Source of the DNA: Sulfuricurvum sp.
Lineage (GTDB): Bacteria; Campylobacterota; Campylobacteria; Campylobacterales; Sulfurimonadaceae
Reading direction: 5' to 3'
Assembly (NCBI GenBank): GCA_028710885.1
Contig: JAQTTG010000002.1
Coordinates: forward strand, 62,001-126,000
Length of the DNA stretch: 64,000 nt
The notes under the pieces are model-generated. The model worked only from the letters and a program-made list of their open reading frames with translations, did no database searches and was not told where the DNA came from. Shown in pieces: positions 52,258 through 62,249 of this stretch; positions within the stretch are counted from its first letter, which is position 1, and the number at the start of each line of letters is the position of its first letter. The position numbers and the translations under genes were made by a program.

Positions 52258-54372
52258 ATGCAAATCGAAACTGCCCCTTATGATATTTTAAACTATCTCC
52301 CTGAGGGAATCCTCATGGTTGATGAGCGAGGGGTCATCCTCTTCGCCAATGAAGCTTTTTCCGAAATGGTCGGATATGAAAACTCCATTCTTTTAGGACT
52401 CAATATACTCAGCCTTTTGGCAGATATTGACGTATTTGCTGAATGCATAGCAAAAGTGATGGCAGAAGGGAAATCACTTGATGCCAATACCGATTTTCTT
52501 CATCGTGACGGAACTATAATCAAGGGAATAAAAAGCGTCCGTATGATTCAAAACAACGATCAAATTCGCTTTTTTGTCAATGTACGCAATCTCTCCGAAA
52601 TCAACCGTCTAAATAAAGAATTACGTGATTCTAAAGAGCTTATTGAATACCAAGCCAATGAACTTTCTGCCTTGCTCAGTTCTAAAAACAATGAGCTTGA
52701 AGAGATTCTTGGCAGTATTGATGAAGTGATCTGGTATATTGATAACAAAACCCTTTCTCTTCAATATGTTAATAATGCCGTAGAAGAAATTTTTGGATTT
52801 ACCCAAGAAAAATTTCTAACCGATAAATCACTTTGGCAAGAACAAATTCATCCGGATGATCGATCATTAGTCAAAATGTTTTTTGAAACGCTTATAGCCG
52901 GACAATCTCATGAGATTCGGTTTCGTATCATCCGCCACGACGGTGAAATACGATGGCTCAATAGCCGCATTCATCACCATCCTACGCTACACCTTTTTAT
53001 TGGTATTACCACTGATGTTACCTCTACAAAAAGTCAAAGCGATGAAATCGCATTTTTAGCCTATCACGATCCGCTCACACAACTCCCGAATCGGGCCAAA
53101 TTAAAACTCCAACTCGAAAATTATTTTGAATACTCTGCTTCATCCAAATTTACTCTTCTCTTATTGGATTTGGATAATTTCAAGAATATTAATGACACAA
53201 TGGGGCATGAAACAGGAGATAAAATCCTAATTGAAGTGAGTCGACGTATCGTCGAAACAGCAGGAAAAAACAACTTTTGTGCCCGTTTCGGAGGGGATGA
53301 ATTTGTTGTATTGTTGCACGATACGGATATTGAAAGCGTAGATCTTTTTGCAAATGAACTCATTCAAATTTTCAAAACTTCTTTAACAATCAATGAAATT
53401 GATTTTTTTCTCTCTACCTCAATCGGAATTGTCTTCTATCCGCAAGATGCTTCTAACAGTGAAGATTTAATAAAACATGCAGATACGGCTATGTATGAGG
53501 CAAAAAAGAAAGGGAAAAATCAATTTATTCACTATCATACCTCCATGCAGCATGCTATCCATAATTTTTTACATATCGAAGCTTTAGTACGAGACGGTCT
53601 AAGTCAAAATCTATTTGAACTCTATTTTCAACCTTTAATAGAGGGAAAAACTCTTCTTTTAGAAGGATACGAAGCCCTTCTTCGGCTCCCTCATCCGAAA
53701 GAAGGATTCATTCCTCCTGACATCATTATTTCGGTTGCCGAGACCAACAGCGATATCTTACTAATCGGTAAAGAGGTATTAAAACAAGCATGTGATTTTA
53801 TTATAACATTGCGTGAGCTTCGTCAAGAACCATTTTTTGTAGCTATTAATGTCTCTGCAAAACAGCTCCATCAAGAGCATTTTGCCAGAGATATCCTCCA
53901 CTATTTAAATGAACGATCAATTCCTACATCATTTTTAAAAGTTGAACTCACCGAAAGTGCCGTCATGGAAAATATTGACATTGCTTCTATTCAATTGACA
54001 CAACTCAAAGAGGGGGGAGTCCGAATTGCATTGGATGATTTTGGAACCGGATACTCTTCATTCGCTTATTTAGCCCAGCTCCCTATCAATACCCTAAAAA
54101 TTGATAAATCCTTTATTCTTCCCCTATTTGAAGGGAATTCAAATCGCCACATCGTAAAAGCAATTTCGAATCTTGCACACGTATTAGGGATGAGTGTCAC
54201 AGCAGAAGGTGTAGAAGAGAAAGAACATTTTGATTTTCTAATAGAAAATCAGGTCGATACCTTGCAAGGATACTATCTCTGCCATCCACTCCCTAAAACA
54301 GAAATACTCAAAAAATTTAAAAATAGTGCCCCTTACTTTACACCCGTTCCATCGTTAGGCTATACTATCTGA
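52258..54372 (+). CDS. PAS-PAS-GGDEF-EAL c-di-GMP protein
   Basis: 704 residues without membrane helices. Two PAS domains (about 10-115 and 150-265), a GGDEF domain (about 280-435) with ARFGGDEF, no RxxD inhibitory site, and an EAL domain (about 450-690) with YEALLR, ELTESAV, LDDFGTGYSS, KIDKSF and TAEGVEE. All EAL catalytic groups are present, so it could make or break c-di-GMP. PAS domains presumably sense a cytosolic signal. Its stop is 25 bases before the next gene. Confidence 0.92.
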   Translation: MQIETAPYDILNYLPEGILMVDERGVILFANEAFSEMVGYENSILLGLNILSLLADIDVFAECIAKVMAEGKSLDANTDFLHRDGTIIKGIKSVRMIQNNDQIRFFVNVRNLSEINRLNKELRDSKELIEYQANELSALLSSKNNELEEILGSIDEVIWYIDNKTLSLQYVNNAVEEIFGFTQEKFLTDKSLWQEQIHPDDRSLVKMFFETLIAGQSHEIRFRIIRHDGEIRWLNSRIHHHPTLHLFIGITTDVTSTKSQSDEIAFLAYHDPLTQLPNRAKLKLQLENYFEYSASSKFTLLLLDLDNFKNINDTMGHETGDKILIEVSRRIVETAGKNNFCARFGGDEFVVLLHDTDIESVDLFANELIQIFKTSLTINEIDFFLSTSIGIVFYPQDASNSEDLIKHADTAMYEAKKKGKNQFIHYHTSMQHAIHNFLHIEALVRDGLSQNLFELYFQPLIEGKTLLLEGYEALLRLPHPKEGFIPPDIIISVAETNSDILLIGKEVLKQACDFIITLRELRQEPFFVAINVSAKQLHQEHFARDILHYLNERSIPTSFLKVELTESAVMENIDIASIQLTQLKEGGVRIALDDFGTGYSSFAYLAQLPINTLKIDKSFILPLFEGNSNRHIVKAISNLAHVLGMSVTAEGVEEKEHFDFLIENQVDTLQGYYLCHPLPKTEILKKFKNSAPYFTPVPSLGYTI

Positions 54373-54396
54373 AAATTTGATAAAAAAGGAGTTGTC

Positions 54397-56322
54397 ATGC
54401 TCGAATCAGAGCTTATGCACCTTCTTTCATCGGCAGGATTTCAAACTCCTCGTTTTAAACATATTGCCCTTGAATCTCCCATTGAAATTGATTTTTACCC
54501 CATAGCACTAAAAATTGAATCATCCAAAATTATTCATAAAAGTGATGTCGGAGGAGTCGAAATATCTCTTGCTGATACCTCCCAGGCTGAAGCAGCGCGT
54601 CAACAAATTCTAAACCATATTGCCAAACATAACATTATGCTAGATTCTCAAGACGGCTTTATAGCAACCGCAATGATTCAGGGTGAAGAGTTATTTGCCG
54701 GAGTGGTAAACGATCCTATTTTCGGACAAATCATCCTCTTCGGCAAAGGGGGCGTTTTACTGGAACTTTATCGCGATGTCTGCTACATCGATATCCATGC
54801 AGATGAAGCGGAAATTCTCCGAGCACTCCGCACTACCAAAATCAGTAAGCTCTTTGAGGGGTTTCGAGGCACTACGCCGATGATGGGAGAGATCGTTGAA
54901 TTTATCAAAAACCTCCAAAACTTTATCAAAACCAATCCGACAATTCGCGAATGCGATCTCAACCCGGTCATTTTTAATGCTAAAGGGTTGCATGTCGTTG
55001 ACGCACGGATCGACTATCATGCGAATACTCAAAATCCCGCATCTACCGTGCGTATCCGACCCAACTTTTTCGAGAACCGAAACGTAGCCGTTATAGGTGC
55101 GTCCAATGATCCCAATAAAGTAGGCTATGCTATCGCTCATAATGCCCTCAGCTTTAGCGGCAAACTTTATTTGGTCAATTCCAAGGGGGGAACTTTTGAA
55201 GGACACCGTCTCTACTGCTCGCTGGACGAGATTGAGGATACCATTGATACCGCCGTTATCACTATCCCCTCATCGCATGTCATTGAGACAATAGAGACAT
55301 TGATCCCTAAGGGAGCAAAAAATATTATTATCGTCTCGGCAGGCTTTAAAGAGGTCGGAGATACCCGAAGCGAAGAGCGATTAAGCGAGTTGGCACGGCA
55401 ACACAATCTCAACATCATCGGCCCCAATTGTCTGGGGTACTACGAATCGACCCGAAGTCTCAACCTCACTTTCGGCTCGTCCTCTATCAAAAAAGGTTCT
55501 CTCGCTCTCATCGCCCAGTCAGGTGCTGTCCTCTCCTCGCTCATGGATAAAGCGACCCAAGAGGGGATCGGATTTTCCCATATCCTCTCTGCGGGAAATA
55601 TGGCAGATATGGGCTTTGCCGACATTATCACCATGCTCACGGATGATCCCGAGTGTGAAGCGGTCTCACTTTATGCCGAGGGGATACAGGAGGGAAAAGC
55701 GTTTTTGGAAGCGCTGCGCCGCTGCACAAAACCGATTCGTGTCTATAAAGCGGGAAAATCACCTCAAGCGCGAAAAGCGGCCTTTTCCCATACGGGAAAT
55801 CTCAGTGGGGACTATCCGATGTTTCGGGGACTATTGGAAAGTGTCGGGGTAAAAATGGTCGATTCCATTGAAGCGCTTCTCTACGCCCAAAATTTTGAAA
55901 ATATTGCCGTTATCACCAATGCCGGCGGACCCGGAACTATTATCACCGATGTCATCATCGAACGAGGATCGAAACTCTATACCCTTAGCGACAGTGATCT
56001 TCAAGCTCTTGATGCCATTTTGCCCTCGAACTGGTCGCGCAACAATCCGATCGATATTATCGGAGATGCACGAAGTGAGCGTTTTGAAGCGGCTCTGCGT
56101 TGTGTAGATCAAATCGACGATGTCGATTTGATCTATCTTCTTATCACCCCTCAAATGATGACCGATACGCTAAACATTGTTCAACTCTTGGATCAGCCAT
56201 GGAACAAACCGGTTTTCCCTATCCTTTTAGGAGGAGCGATGATGAGTGAAGCCCTGCTTTTTTTACGGAAACATTCAAAGCCCTGCTTTACGACATTACA
56301 CGAGGCGGGAGCGTTTTTGTAA
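54397..56322 (+). CDS. ADP-forming acyl-CoA synthetase, ATP-grasp domain first
   Basis: 641 residues that join acid, CoA and ATP to acyl-CoA, ADP and phosphate, or the reverse. N-terminal ATP-grasp domain (about 1-215) with KIIHKSDVGGV and GEELFAGVVNDPIFG; then a CoA-binding domain with VAVIGASNDPNKVGYAI (about 230-350), a ligase domain with phospho-His in AFSHTGNLSGD (about 465) and a last domain. This beta-alpha order differs from the archaeal ADP-forming enzymes but is known in bacteria. AAGGAG precedes the ATG. Whether it acts on acetate or another acid, or is protein-modifying as in Pat-type acetyltransferases (no GNAT domain here), is not decided. Confidence 0.85.
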   Translation: MLESELMHLLSSAGFQTPRFKHIALESPIEIDFYPIALKIESSKIIHKSDVGGVEISLADTSQAEAARQQILNHIAKHNIMLDSQDGFIATAMIQGEELFAGVVNDPIFGQIILFGKGGVLLELYRDVCYIDIHADEAEILRALRTTKISKLFEGFRGTTPMMGEIVEFIKNLQNFIKTNPTIRECDLNPVIFNAKGLHVVDARIDYHANTQNPASTVRIRPNFFENRNVAVIGASNDPNKVGYAIAHNALSFSGKLYLVNSKGGTFEGHRLYCSLDEIEDTIDTAVITIPSSHVIETIETLIPKGAKNIIIVSAGFKEVGDTRSEERLSELARQHNLNIIGPNCLGYYESTRSLNLTFGSSSIKKGSLALIAQSGAVLSSLMDKATQEGIGFSHILSAGNMADMGFADIITMLTDDPECEAVSLYAEGIQEGKAFLEALRRCTKPIRVYKAGKSPQARKAAFSHTGNLSGDYPMFRGLLESVGVKMVDSIEALLYAQNFENIAVITNAGGPGTIITDVIIERGSKLYTLSDSDLQALDAILPSNWSRNNPIDIIGDARSERFEAALRCVDQIDDVDLIYLLITPQMMTDTLNIVQLLDQPWNKPVFPILLGGAMMSEALLFLRKHSKPCFTTLHEAGAFL

Positions 56323-56449
56323 AAGAGAATCACTACAAACAGACTAATCTAAATAATACAATTTTTTTTAACATTCCCATAAGATTCTAATGGTTAAAAT
56401 ATGTCAAGGATTATGCTGGTTATAGTTCGATTTTTTCACGGAGCACAAT

Positions 56450-56722
56450 GTGACACAAATTTATGTCGGGAATATTCCCTACGGCAAAGACGAAAATGAT
56501 CTTAAAGACCTTTTCGGACAATACGGTGAAGTTAGTTCAGTTAAATTCGTAAATGATAAAGAAACAGGCCGTTTCCGCGGTTTTGGTTTCGTTGAAATGG
56601 CGAACCAAGACGAAGCTAACAAAGCGATTACAGCCCTCGAAGGTAATGATTTCGGCGGACGTACACTTCGTGTAAACGAAGCTCGTCCTCGTGCACCACG
56701 CCCTCCACGCGATCGCTGGTAA
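56450..56722 (+). CDS. RRM RNA-binding protein
   Basis: 90 residues, one RNA-recognition domain: IYVGNIPYG (RNP2), RGFGFVEMA (RNP1) and an Arg/Pro-rich C-terminus (RPRAPRPPRDRW). Such small RRM proteins are common in Campylobacterota and cyanobacteria. GTG at 56450 lies six bases after GGAG, so the start is clear. A hairpin terminator follows. It may bind mRNA in the cold or under stress; not known. Confidence 0.92.
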   Translation: MTQIYVGNIPYGKDENDLKDLFGQYGEVSSVKFVNDKETGRFRGFGFVEMANQDEANKAITALEGNDFGGRTLRVNEARPRAPRPPRDRW

Positions 56723-56732
56723 TCACTACTCT

Positions 56733-56756
56733 ATGAAAGCCCTTTAGGGTTTTCAT
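56733..56756 (+). terminator. Hairpin after the RRM gene
   Basis: Ten-base stem with one G-T pair: ATGAAAGCCC-TTTA-GGGTTTTCAT, eleven bases after the stop. The T-rich stretch after it is not immediate, so this is a moderate terminator. Confidence 0.55.
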
Positions 56757-56816
56757 ACTGCTACTTCTATTTATCTTTCTCCTTTTTCAAAAATTTTTTC
56801 TATAAAGACTAACTCC

Positions 56817-57020
56817 ATGACATACACACTAACTGAGCCTTTTATCGAACTTCATAAGTTAATCAAGCTATTAGACCTTGTCGACACAGGGGGACAAGCC
56901 AAAATGTTAATTGAAAACGCTCAAGTTTTACGGAACAATGAAATTGAAACCCGAAAACGGGCAAAAATAACCAAAGGTGAAAAAATCACTATCGGTGATG
57001 TCATTATCGAAGTAATATAA
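56817..57020 (+). CDS. S4-domain RNA-binding protein (YbcJ/YaaA-like)
   Basis: 67 residues. The S4-like pattern FIELHKLIKLLDLVDTGGQAK, followed by RKRAKITKGEKI, matches YbcJ-type minimal S4 proteins (EFIxLxxLLK... SGGxAK...). AAAGAC lies near the start without a strong ribosome site. A RRM protein gene precedes it; a promoter for ctpA begins in its 3' flank. Likely binds structured RNA. Confidence 0.88.
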   Translation: MTYTLTEPFIELHKLIKLLDLVDTGGQAKMLIENAQVLRNNEIETRKRAKITKGEKITIGDVIIEVI

Positions 57021-57024
57021 TCCA

Positions 57025-57053
57025 TTGTTTATTAATAGACTTTTGACTATAAT
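57025..57053 (+). promoter_or_regulatory. Candidate promoter of the ctpA-pur genes
   Basis: TTGTTT (57025-57030) and TATAAT (57048-57053) with 17 bases between them, 33 bases before the ctpA ATG, directly after the S4 gene. Good -10, fair -35. Confidence 0.6.
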
Positions 57054-57086
57054 CACGTATTAAAAAAAGCTTGGAAAATTATAGAT

Positions 57087-58409
57087 ATGAAAAATATTAA
57101 AATGATGGTTGTCGGCTTCGCCAGTGCCGTTGCCGTAACTGTCGCTCTTTCCACTACGCTCTTCGCAAAGAATGATGCGCCTACCCTCAGCGAGCCAACT
57201 GTTGAAGCGTCTCGTCTACAATCATTAGCAAAATTCACCAAAGTTCTTGGCATTGTTGAGCAATACAATGTAGATGGTCTTACAATTGACCAACTTATCG
57301 ACAAAGCCCTTCAGGGTCTATTGTCAAATCTTGATGCCCACTCTACTTATCTCGATAAAAAAAGTTATGACAGCCTTAAAACTCAAACAGATGGAGAATT
57401 TGGCGGACTAGGTATCACTGTCGGCATGCGCGATAATGCCTTGACCGTTATAGCTCCTATTGAAGGAACTCCGGCAGATAAAGCTGGCATTAAAGCGGGT
57501 GATATCATCCTCAAAGTTAACGATAAATCTACCCTTAGCATGACAATCGATGACGCAGTAGCCTTAATGCGCGGCACCCCTAAAACACCTATTGATCTAA
57601 CCATCGTACGAAAAGGGGAAGCTGAGCCCCTTAAATTTCACATCATTCGCGATATCATCACAGTAGAATCAGTATATACACGCAAAATTGATGGAAATAT
57701 TCTCTATATAAGAGTTACTAGTTTTGATAAAAAAGTTGCTGCTGATGTTAAAACTGCTATCAAGAAAAATGGTGCTAATAGCAAAGGGATCATTTTAGAT
57801 CTTCGCAATAATCCAGGTGGCTTATTGGATCAAGCAGTTGAGTTAGTAGACTTATTTGTGAATGAAGGGGTAATCGTCTCCCAAAAAGGACGTAACAAGG
57901 CTGATGACGTCTCTTACAGTGCCACTAAAAGTGCCACGATTACTGATTTACCACTTGTCGTCCTCGTCAATGAGGGGAGTGCCAGCGCTTCTGAAATTGT
58001 AAGCGGTGCATTACAAGATCTCAAACGCGGAGTCGTCGTCGGAGAAAAAACTTTCGGAAAAGGAAGTGTACAGGTGGTTATGCCAATCACTGAAACCGAA
58101 GCAATTAAACTAACCATTGCCCGATACTATTTACCAAGTGGCCGAACCATTCAAGCAGTAGGAGTTATTCCTGATATTGTGGTAGCTTCTGGTGAAGTTA
58201 AAAACCACGAAAAACAGTTCAATATTAAAGAAGCCGATCTCAAAAAACATTTAGAATCTGAACTCGAAAAAAGTGATGGAATGATTGACGTTACAGAAGT
58301 CAATGCCAGCAATAAAACCATTATAACCTCTGAACAGATGGATAAAGATATTCAACTCAAAGAGGGTGTCGATATTATCAAAGCTCTAATTATAGTCAAA
58401 GGAAAATAA
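57087..58409 (+). CDS. ctpA: Carboxy-terminal processing protease CtpA (S41)
   Basis: 440 residues. Signal peptide or membrane anchor (about 1-27), a PDZ domain (about 95-185) with [11 protein letters not shown] and [12 protein letters not shown], and an S41 peptidase domain with the catalytic Ser in [15 protein letters not shown] and Lys in [12 protein letters not shown]. Periplasmic; trims C-termini of substrates such as penicillin-binding or lipoprotein factors. Followed two bases later by purC, a gene order that I also recall from Campylobacter. Confidence 0.95.
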   Translation: MKNIKMMVVGFASAVAVTVALSTTLFAKNDAPTLSEPTVEASRLQSLAKFTKVLGIVEQYNVDGLTIDQLIDKALQGLLSNLDAHSTYLDKKSYDSLKTQTDGEFGGLGITVGMRDNALTVIAPIEGTPADKAGIKAGDIILKVNDKSTLSMTIDDAVALMRGTPKTPIDLTIVRKGEAEPLKFHIIRDIITVESVYTRKIDGNILYIRVTSFDKKVAADVKTAIKKNGANSKGIILDLRNNPGGLLDQAVELVDLFVNEGVIVSQKGRNKADDVSYSATKSATITDLPLVVLVNEGSASASEIVSGALQDLKRGVVVGEKTFGKGSVQVVMPITETEAIKLTIARYYLPSGRTIQAVGVIPDIVVASGEVKNHEKQFNIKEADLKKHLESELEKSDGMIDVTEVNASNKTIITSEQMDKDIQLKEGVDIIKALIIVKGK

Positions 58410-58411
58410 CC

Positions 58412-59122
58412 ATGGAAAAACGCGATCTAATCTATGAAGGAAAGGCTAAACGCCTCTTTAGTACAGATGATCCCAACTTAGTCATTGCAGAATTCAAAGA
58501 TGACCTAACGGCGTTTAACGGAGCTAAAAAAGATAGCGAAGCAGGCAAAGGTGCATTAAACAACCGTATCTCTACCGAATTGTTCAAAATGTTAGCAAAT
58601 CGTGGCGTAGAATCACACTTTGTAGAGATGCTGGATGATACCAATATGCTCTGTAAAAAAGTAGATATCATCCTCATCGAAGTTATTGTCCGAAATATTG
58701 CAACAGGAAGTCTTAGTAAAAATCTCGGCATCGCCGATGGTACAGTTCTCCCATTTACCTTGGTTGAATTTGACTATAAAAATGATGCTCTCGGCGATCC
58801 AAAGCTTAACGATCAACATTGTTTAATCCTTGAGCTTGTTAAAAATGAAGCTGAACTCGATCAACTCCGCGCTATGGCACGGGAAGTCAATAATATTCTT
58901 CGCCCTTATTTTGCAGAAAAAGGGCTAAATCTCATTGATTTCAAACTTGAGTTTGGTCGTGATGAAAATGGAAAAATAATTCTTGCCGATGAAATCAGTC
59001 CTGACAACTGCCGTTTTTGGGATTTAGAGACCGGTGAAAAAATGGATAAAGACCGTTTTCGTCAAGGTTTAGGTGGACTTAAAGTTGCCTACGAAGAAGT
59101 TCTTAACCGAATACTCGGTTAA
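58412..59122 (+). CDS. purC: SAICAR synthetase
   Basis: 236 residues. Joins aspartate to CAIR in purine synthesis. Motifs: [31 protein letters not shown] and [23 protein letters not shown] precedes the ATG. Forms a set with purS and purQ just downstream. Confidence 0.96.
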   Translation: MEKRDLIYEGKAKRLFSTDDPNLVIAEFKDDLTAFNGAKKDSEAGKGALNNRISTELFKMLANRGVESHFVEMLDDTNMLCKKVDIILIEVIVRNIATGSLSKNLGIADGTVLPFTLVEFDYKNDALGDPKLNDQHCLILELVKNEAELDQLRAMAREVNNILRPYFAEKGLNLIDFKLEFGRDENGKIILADEISPDNCRFWDLETGEKMDKDRFRQGLGGLKVAYEEVLNRILG

Positions 59123-59138
59123 TAAGTAAGGAATAAGC

Positions 59139-59381
59139 ATGAAAGCAATTGTTAACGTATTTTTAAAAAATGGTGTTCTTGATTCTCAAGGTAAAGCTGT
59201 ATTGCATGCCCTTAGCAGCCACGGTTTTGAAAGTGTCAAAGATGTCCGCGTCGGAAAACAAATCATTATTGAATTGAGCGAAACTGATGAGAATGTTGCC
59301 AAAGAAAAAGTAGCTCATATGTGTGAAGAGCTTTTGGCAAATACCGTTATTGAAGATTATGAGATCGAGATTCAAGCATGA
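59139..59381 (+). CDS. purS: FGAM synthase subunit PurS
   Basis: 80 residues. Small structural subunit that bridges PurL and PurQ: KNGVLDSQGKAVLHALSSHGF with the PurS hallmark and a final EDYEIEI. TAAGGA precedes the ATG. Overlaps purQ by four bases (ATGA). Confidence 0.95.
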   Translation: MKAIVNVFLKNGVLDSQGKAVLHALSSHGFESVKDVRVGKQIIIELSETDENVAKEKVAHMCEELLANTVIEDYEIEIQA

Positions 59382-60064
59382 AAGCAAACGTCAAAGTAGG
59401 TATTGTCCAATTTCCCGGTACCAACTGTGAATATGATACACAGCATGCATTTGCCGCATTAGGATGTGAAACTCAAATTCTTTGGCACAAAGAAGACCAA
59501 ATCTCTACAGATACTAATTTAGTGGTTGTAGCCGGTGGATTTAGTTATGGTGATTATTTACGCAGTGGTGCTATTGCTAAAATGTCCCCAATTATGAAGG
59601 CTCTTAAAACGTACGCTAATAATGGCGGAAAAGTTTTAGGAATTTGTAATGGCTTTCAAGTACTGACAGAAACAGGTCTCCTCCCAGGTGCACTTAAACG
59701 AAATGAAGGGCTTCATTTTATCTCTCGTCACCATAACTTAAAAGTAATAAGTAACAATAATAGCTTTTTACAACATTGTAATGTAGCACAAGTACTCAAT
59801 ATTCCTATTGCACACCATGATGGTAATTTTTACATTGACCCAGATGGCCTAAAAGAGTTATATGCCAACGATCAAGTATTACTCAAATATACTGATTCTG
59901 AAGGCAATATTGACAATCCTAACGGTTCAATCGACAGTATTGCCGGTATTTGTAATAAAGAAAAAAATGTTTTTGGCTTAATGCCGCATCCTGAACGTGC
60001 AATGGAATCACTATTGGGCTCTGATGATGGCCGTCGTATGCTTGAGGGCTTTTTAAACGCTTGA
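59378..60064 (+). CDS. purQ: FGAM synthase glutaminase subunit PurQ
   Basis: 228 residues. Class I glutamine amidotransferase that supplies ammonia to PurL. Nucleophile Cys in [11 protein letters not shown], His and Glu of the triad in [10 protein letters not shown], and an N-terminal VQFPGTNCE. The purL gene is not in the window. Its stop overlaps the TTG start of the next gene. Confidence 0.96.
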   Translation: MKANVKVGIVQFPGTNCEYDTQHAFAALGCETQILWHKEDQISTDTNLVVVAGGFSYGDYLRSGAIAKMSPIMKALKTYANNGGKVLGICNGFQVLTETGLLPGALKRNEGLHFISRHHNLKVISNNNSFLQHCNVAQVLNIPIAHHDGNFYIDPDGLKELYANDQVLLKYTDSEGNIDNPNGSIDSIAGICNKEKNVFGLMPHPERAMESLLGSDDGRRMLEGFLNA

Positions 60065-61218
60065 AAACACTAATCTTTTTTTTCCTTATCCTTACTACTG
60101 TACTTTTTGCCGAACCTTCCGTTCTTACCGAAGCACCTCAAGAGAGCAGCTCTTCTGCTAATGATTCTGCTCCGGCAAATAATGAACAACCTGCTTCTGA
60201 TATCAATAATCTCTTTTCAGGAGTCAATAATTCTCTAACGATGCAATATTCAAAAGTCCCGGATAGAGCTTACATTGGAGAGATTGTTGCCCTTAGCGTT
60301 AAGTTAACACCCATAGATGTCGCTTCAGGCAATATTGAATACAGCTTTGCGAATGATGTAGGTATACGCGTTTTTAGTGACACCCCTCACCGTAGTGTCA
60401 AAGAAGATGGTGTTTATGACACTTTTTATTTTTTAGTACAATCTTCATCCGTTCGTCTTCCTGATATAACAGCTACCGTTACCTCCAGCGGAGCTACTTC
60501 TCAAACCTTGACAGGGAGTTCGTTTAGTGCTTCACCCCTCAGTCCACCATCAACGTATGCCAATATTTTAGCAGATAAATTTGAAATAATTAACTATAAA
60601 ACAACCCCTTACAATAATGAGAGCAATATCGTCATTTTTACCGTAAAAGCATCACGATGTAATATTAGTGATTTTTCTCTTCCAAATGCAATCAAGCAAG
60701 GTTTTGAATCAAAACTTCCGAATGTCAACGAATCACAAATGACTTATTATGTAGTCATTCCCGATAGTGAGCAAACACTTAATTTTGCTTATTTTAATCT
60801 CCAAAAACAACGCTATGAATCACTTGTTATCCCTATTGTAGTCGATGACGATACTGTCTCAACACAAAGTGATTTATCTCCAACTGACGATCGCCATACT
60901 GGATTAAAAATTGGTGCTTCTCTCTTTTTGGTAGCTGTATTAGCTATGTTGTTTTATTGGAGACGCCAAAAATGGTTTCTTTATCTATCTATATTACCAA
61001 TGTTTTATATTGTATATTCCCTTCTTCCAAATGGAAACATCTGTGTTAAAAAAGATGCACCAATTTATTTGTTACCGATTAATCATGGCACTGTTTTTGA
61101 AACAACCACGCAAGAAGAACATTTAGAAGCAGAAAAAGAAGTGGGTGATTTTACAAAAGTTCACCTAAGCAATGGTAAAGTTGGATGGGTTAATAAGCAT
61201 GATATTTGCACGAATTAA
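60061..61218 (+). CDS. Exported BatD-like Ig-domain protein with C-terminal SH3-type domain
   Basis: 385 residues. Signal peptide (about 1-17), a Ser/Asn/Pro-rich spacer, a beta-rich region with Ig-like features (about 60-275; [16 protein letters not shown] resembles BatD domains), two membrane helices (about 285-325, [35 protein letters not shown]), and an SH3b-like end ([16 protein letters not shown]). TTG start at 60061 inside the purQ stop. It overlaps plsC by 20 bases. A homologue of Cj0515-type proteins by gene order; function unknown. Position in a purine-lipid block looks conserved rather than functionally related. Confidence 0.72.
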   Translation: MKTLIFFFLILTTVLFAEPSVLTEAPQESSSSANDSAPANNEQPASDINNLFSGVNNSLTMQYSKVPDRAYIGEIVALSVKLTPIDVASGNIEYSFANDVGIRVFSDTPHRSVKEDGVYDTFYFLVQSSSVRLPDITATVTSSGATSQTLTGSSFSASPLSPPSTYANILADKFEIINYKTTPYNNESNIVIFTVKASRCNISDFSLPNAIKQGFESKLPNVNESQMTYYVVIPDSEQTLNFAYFNLQKQRYESLVIPIVVDDDTVSTQSDLSPTDDRHTGLKIGASLFLVAVLAMLFYWRRQKWFLYLSILPMFYIVYSLLPNGNICVKKDAPIYLLPINHGTVFETTTQEEHLEAEKEVGDFTKVHLSNGKVGWVNKHDICTN

Positions 61219-61894
61219 ATGGCTTTATGCCGTCCTAGTCATCTTCACTGGGATGACGCTGATGATCGTGACTTTTTATCTCCTCCCGAAGCCATATGCC
61301 GTTAAATTTTCGGCATGGTTTATCCGTATTCTTGTTGGTGTCCCTGTCCGTATTAAAGGGGTTCAAGATCCTGAAGCCCAAATGTTTCTAATCAATCACC
61401 AAAGTGATATTGATATTGGAATTATGGAAACAATTACCACTAAAGATCTTGCATGGGTTGCTAAGAAAGAGTTGTTCAAAATACCTTTTTTCAGTCTAGT
61501 ACTCAGACTTCCTAATGATATCGCGCTTGAACGTGAAAGTAAAACAGCATTGGTAAAACTGATCAGAGATTGTAAAGATCGAATCGATCAAGAACGTGTC
61601 ATAACCATTTTTCCAGAAGGTACCCGCACCGAAACTGGAAAAATGAAGCCATTTAAAGCGGGAGCGAAAATGGTTGCCGACAAATATGCACTCAAAGTAC
61701 AACCTGTCGTTCTTATCGCTACTGCATGGCACTTCAGCAACAAAATGCGTCATTTTCGTTCCGGTACAATAACCGCAATTTACCTCGAATCCTTCATTGC
61801 GGATAAAAGCAATCCGGAGTGGTTAAATGAAATACACACCCATATGCAAAAGGTTTATGATGATGAGCTGGCAAACCATCCTCGCTATCGGTAG
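61199..61894 (+). CDS. plsC: 1-acyl-glycerol-3-phosphate acyltransferase PlsC
   Basis: 231 residues. Motifs: NHQSDIDIG (catalytic His and Asp, as in NHxxxxD), a FPEGTRTETG glycerol-phosphate motif, and VVLIATAW. N-terminal membrane helix (WLYAVLVIFTGMTLMIVTFYLL). The start is ATG at 61199; a longer frame starts nine codons earlier inside the previous gene. Second acylation of glycerol phosphate, after PlsY, also in this window. Overlaps crcB. Confidence 0.94.
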   Translation: MIFARIKWLYAVLVIFTGMTLMIVTFYLLPKPYAVKFSAWFIRILVGVPVRIKGVQDPEAQMFLINHQSDIDIGIMETITTKDLAWVAKKELFKIPFFSLVLRLPNDIALERESKTALVKLIRDCKDRIDQERVITIFPEGTRTETGKMKPFKAGAKMVADKYALKVQPVVLIATAWHFSNKMRHFRSGTITAIYLESFIADKSNPEWLNEIHTHMQKVYDDELANHPRYR

Positions 61895-62249
61895 CGGCGG
61901 TTTTTTAGGGGCAGTTACACGCGCTTATCTAAACGGTCTAATTAATCATCAGCTCCCGCATACCCTACCATTTGGAACTCTCGGTGTTAATCTCCTCGGC
62001 AGTTTCATCATCGGAATGCTTTTTGCCTATTTCAACTATACTACTCTTTTTAGTATTCATGCCAAATCATTCCTAACGACGGGATTTTTAGGGGGTCTCA
62101 CTACTTACTCTACTTTTGCAATGGAGACAGTCTTTTTACTAAGTGGGGGAAATATTATTATGGCTGCAGCCAACATGGCCCTTAATCTATTCGGGACTAT
62201 CCTTATGGCAGGGATTGGATATTTTTCGTTTCGACATTTTTTAGGGTAA
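61860..62249 (+). CDS. crcB: Fluoride channel CrcB/Fluc
   Basis: 129 residues with four membrane helices. Fluc motifs: GGFLGAVTRAYLNG near the N-terminus and FLGGLTTYSTFAMET (the conserved GGxTTFSTF) near residue 75. Dual-topology dimer that exports fluoride. Three ATGs are adjacent; I chose 61860, six bases after AAAGG. It overlaps plsC by 35 bases and the convergent ABC ATPase gene by 47. No fluoride riboswitch was recognised before it. Confidence 0.92.
   Translation: MMSWQTILAIGSGGFLGAVTRAYLNGLINHQLPHTLPFGTLGVNLLGSFIIGMLFAYFNYTTLFSIHAKSFLTTGFLGGLTTYSTFAMETVFLLSGGNIIMAAANMALNLFGTILMAGIGYFSFRHFLG

Noticed and set aside
61820-61870. Fluoride riboswitch before crcB
   Set aside because: The region is inside plsC, and no fluoride-type pseudoknot pattern was recognised.
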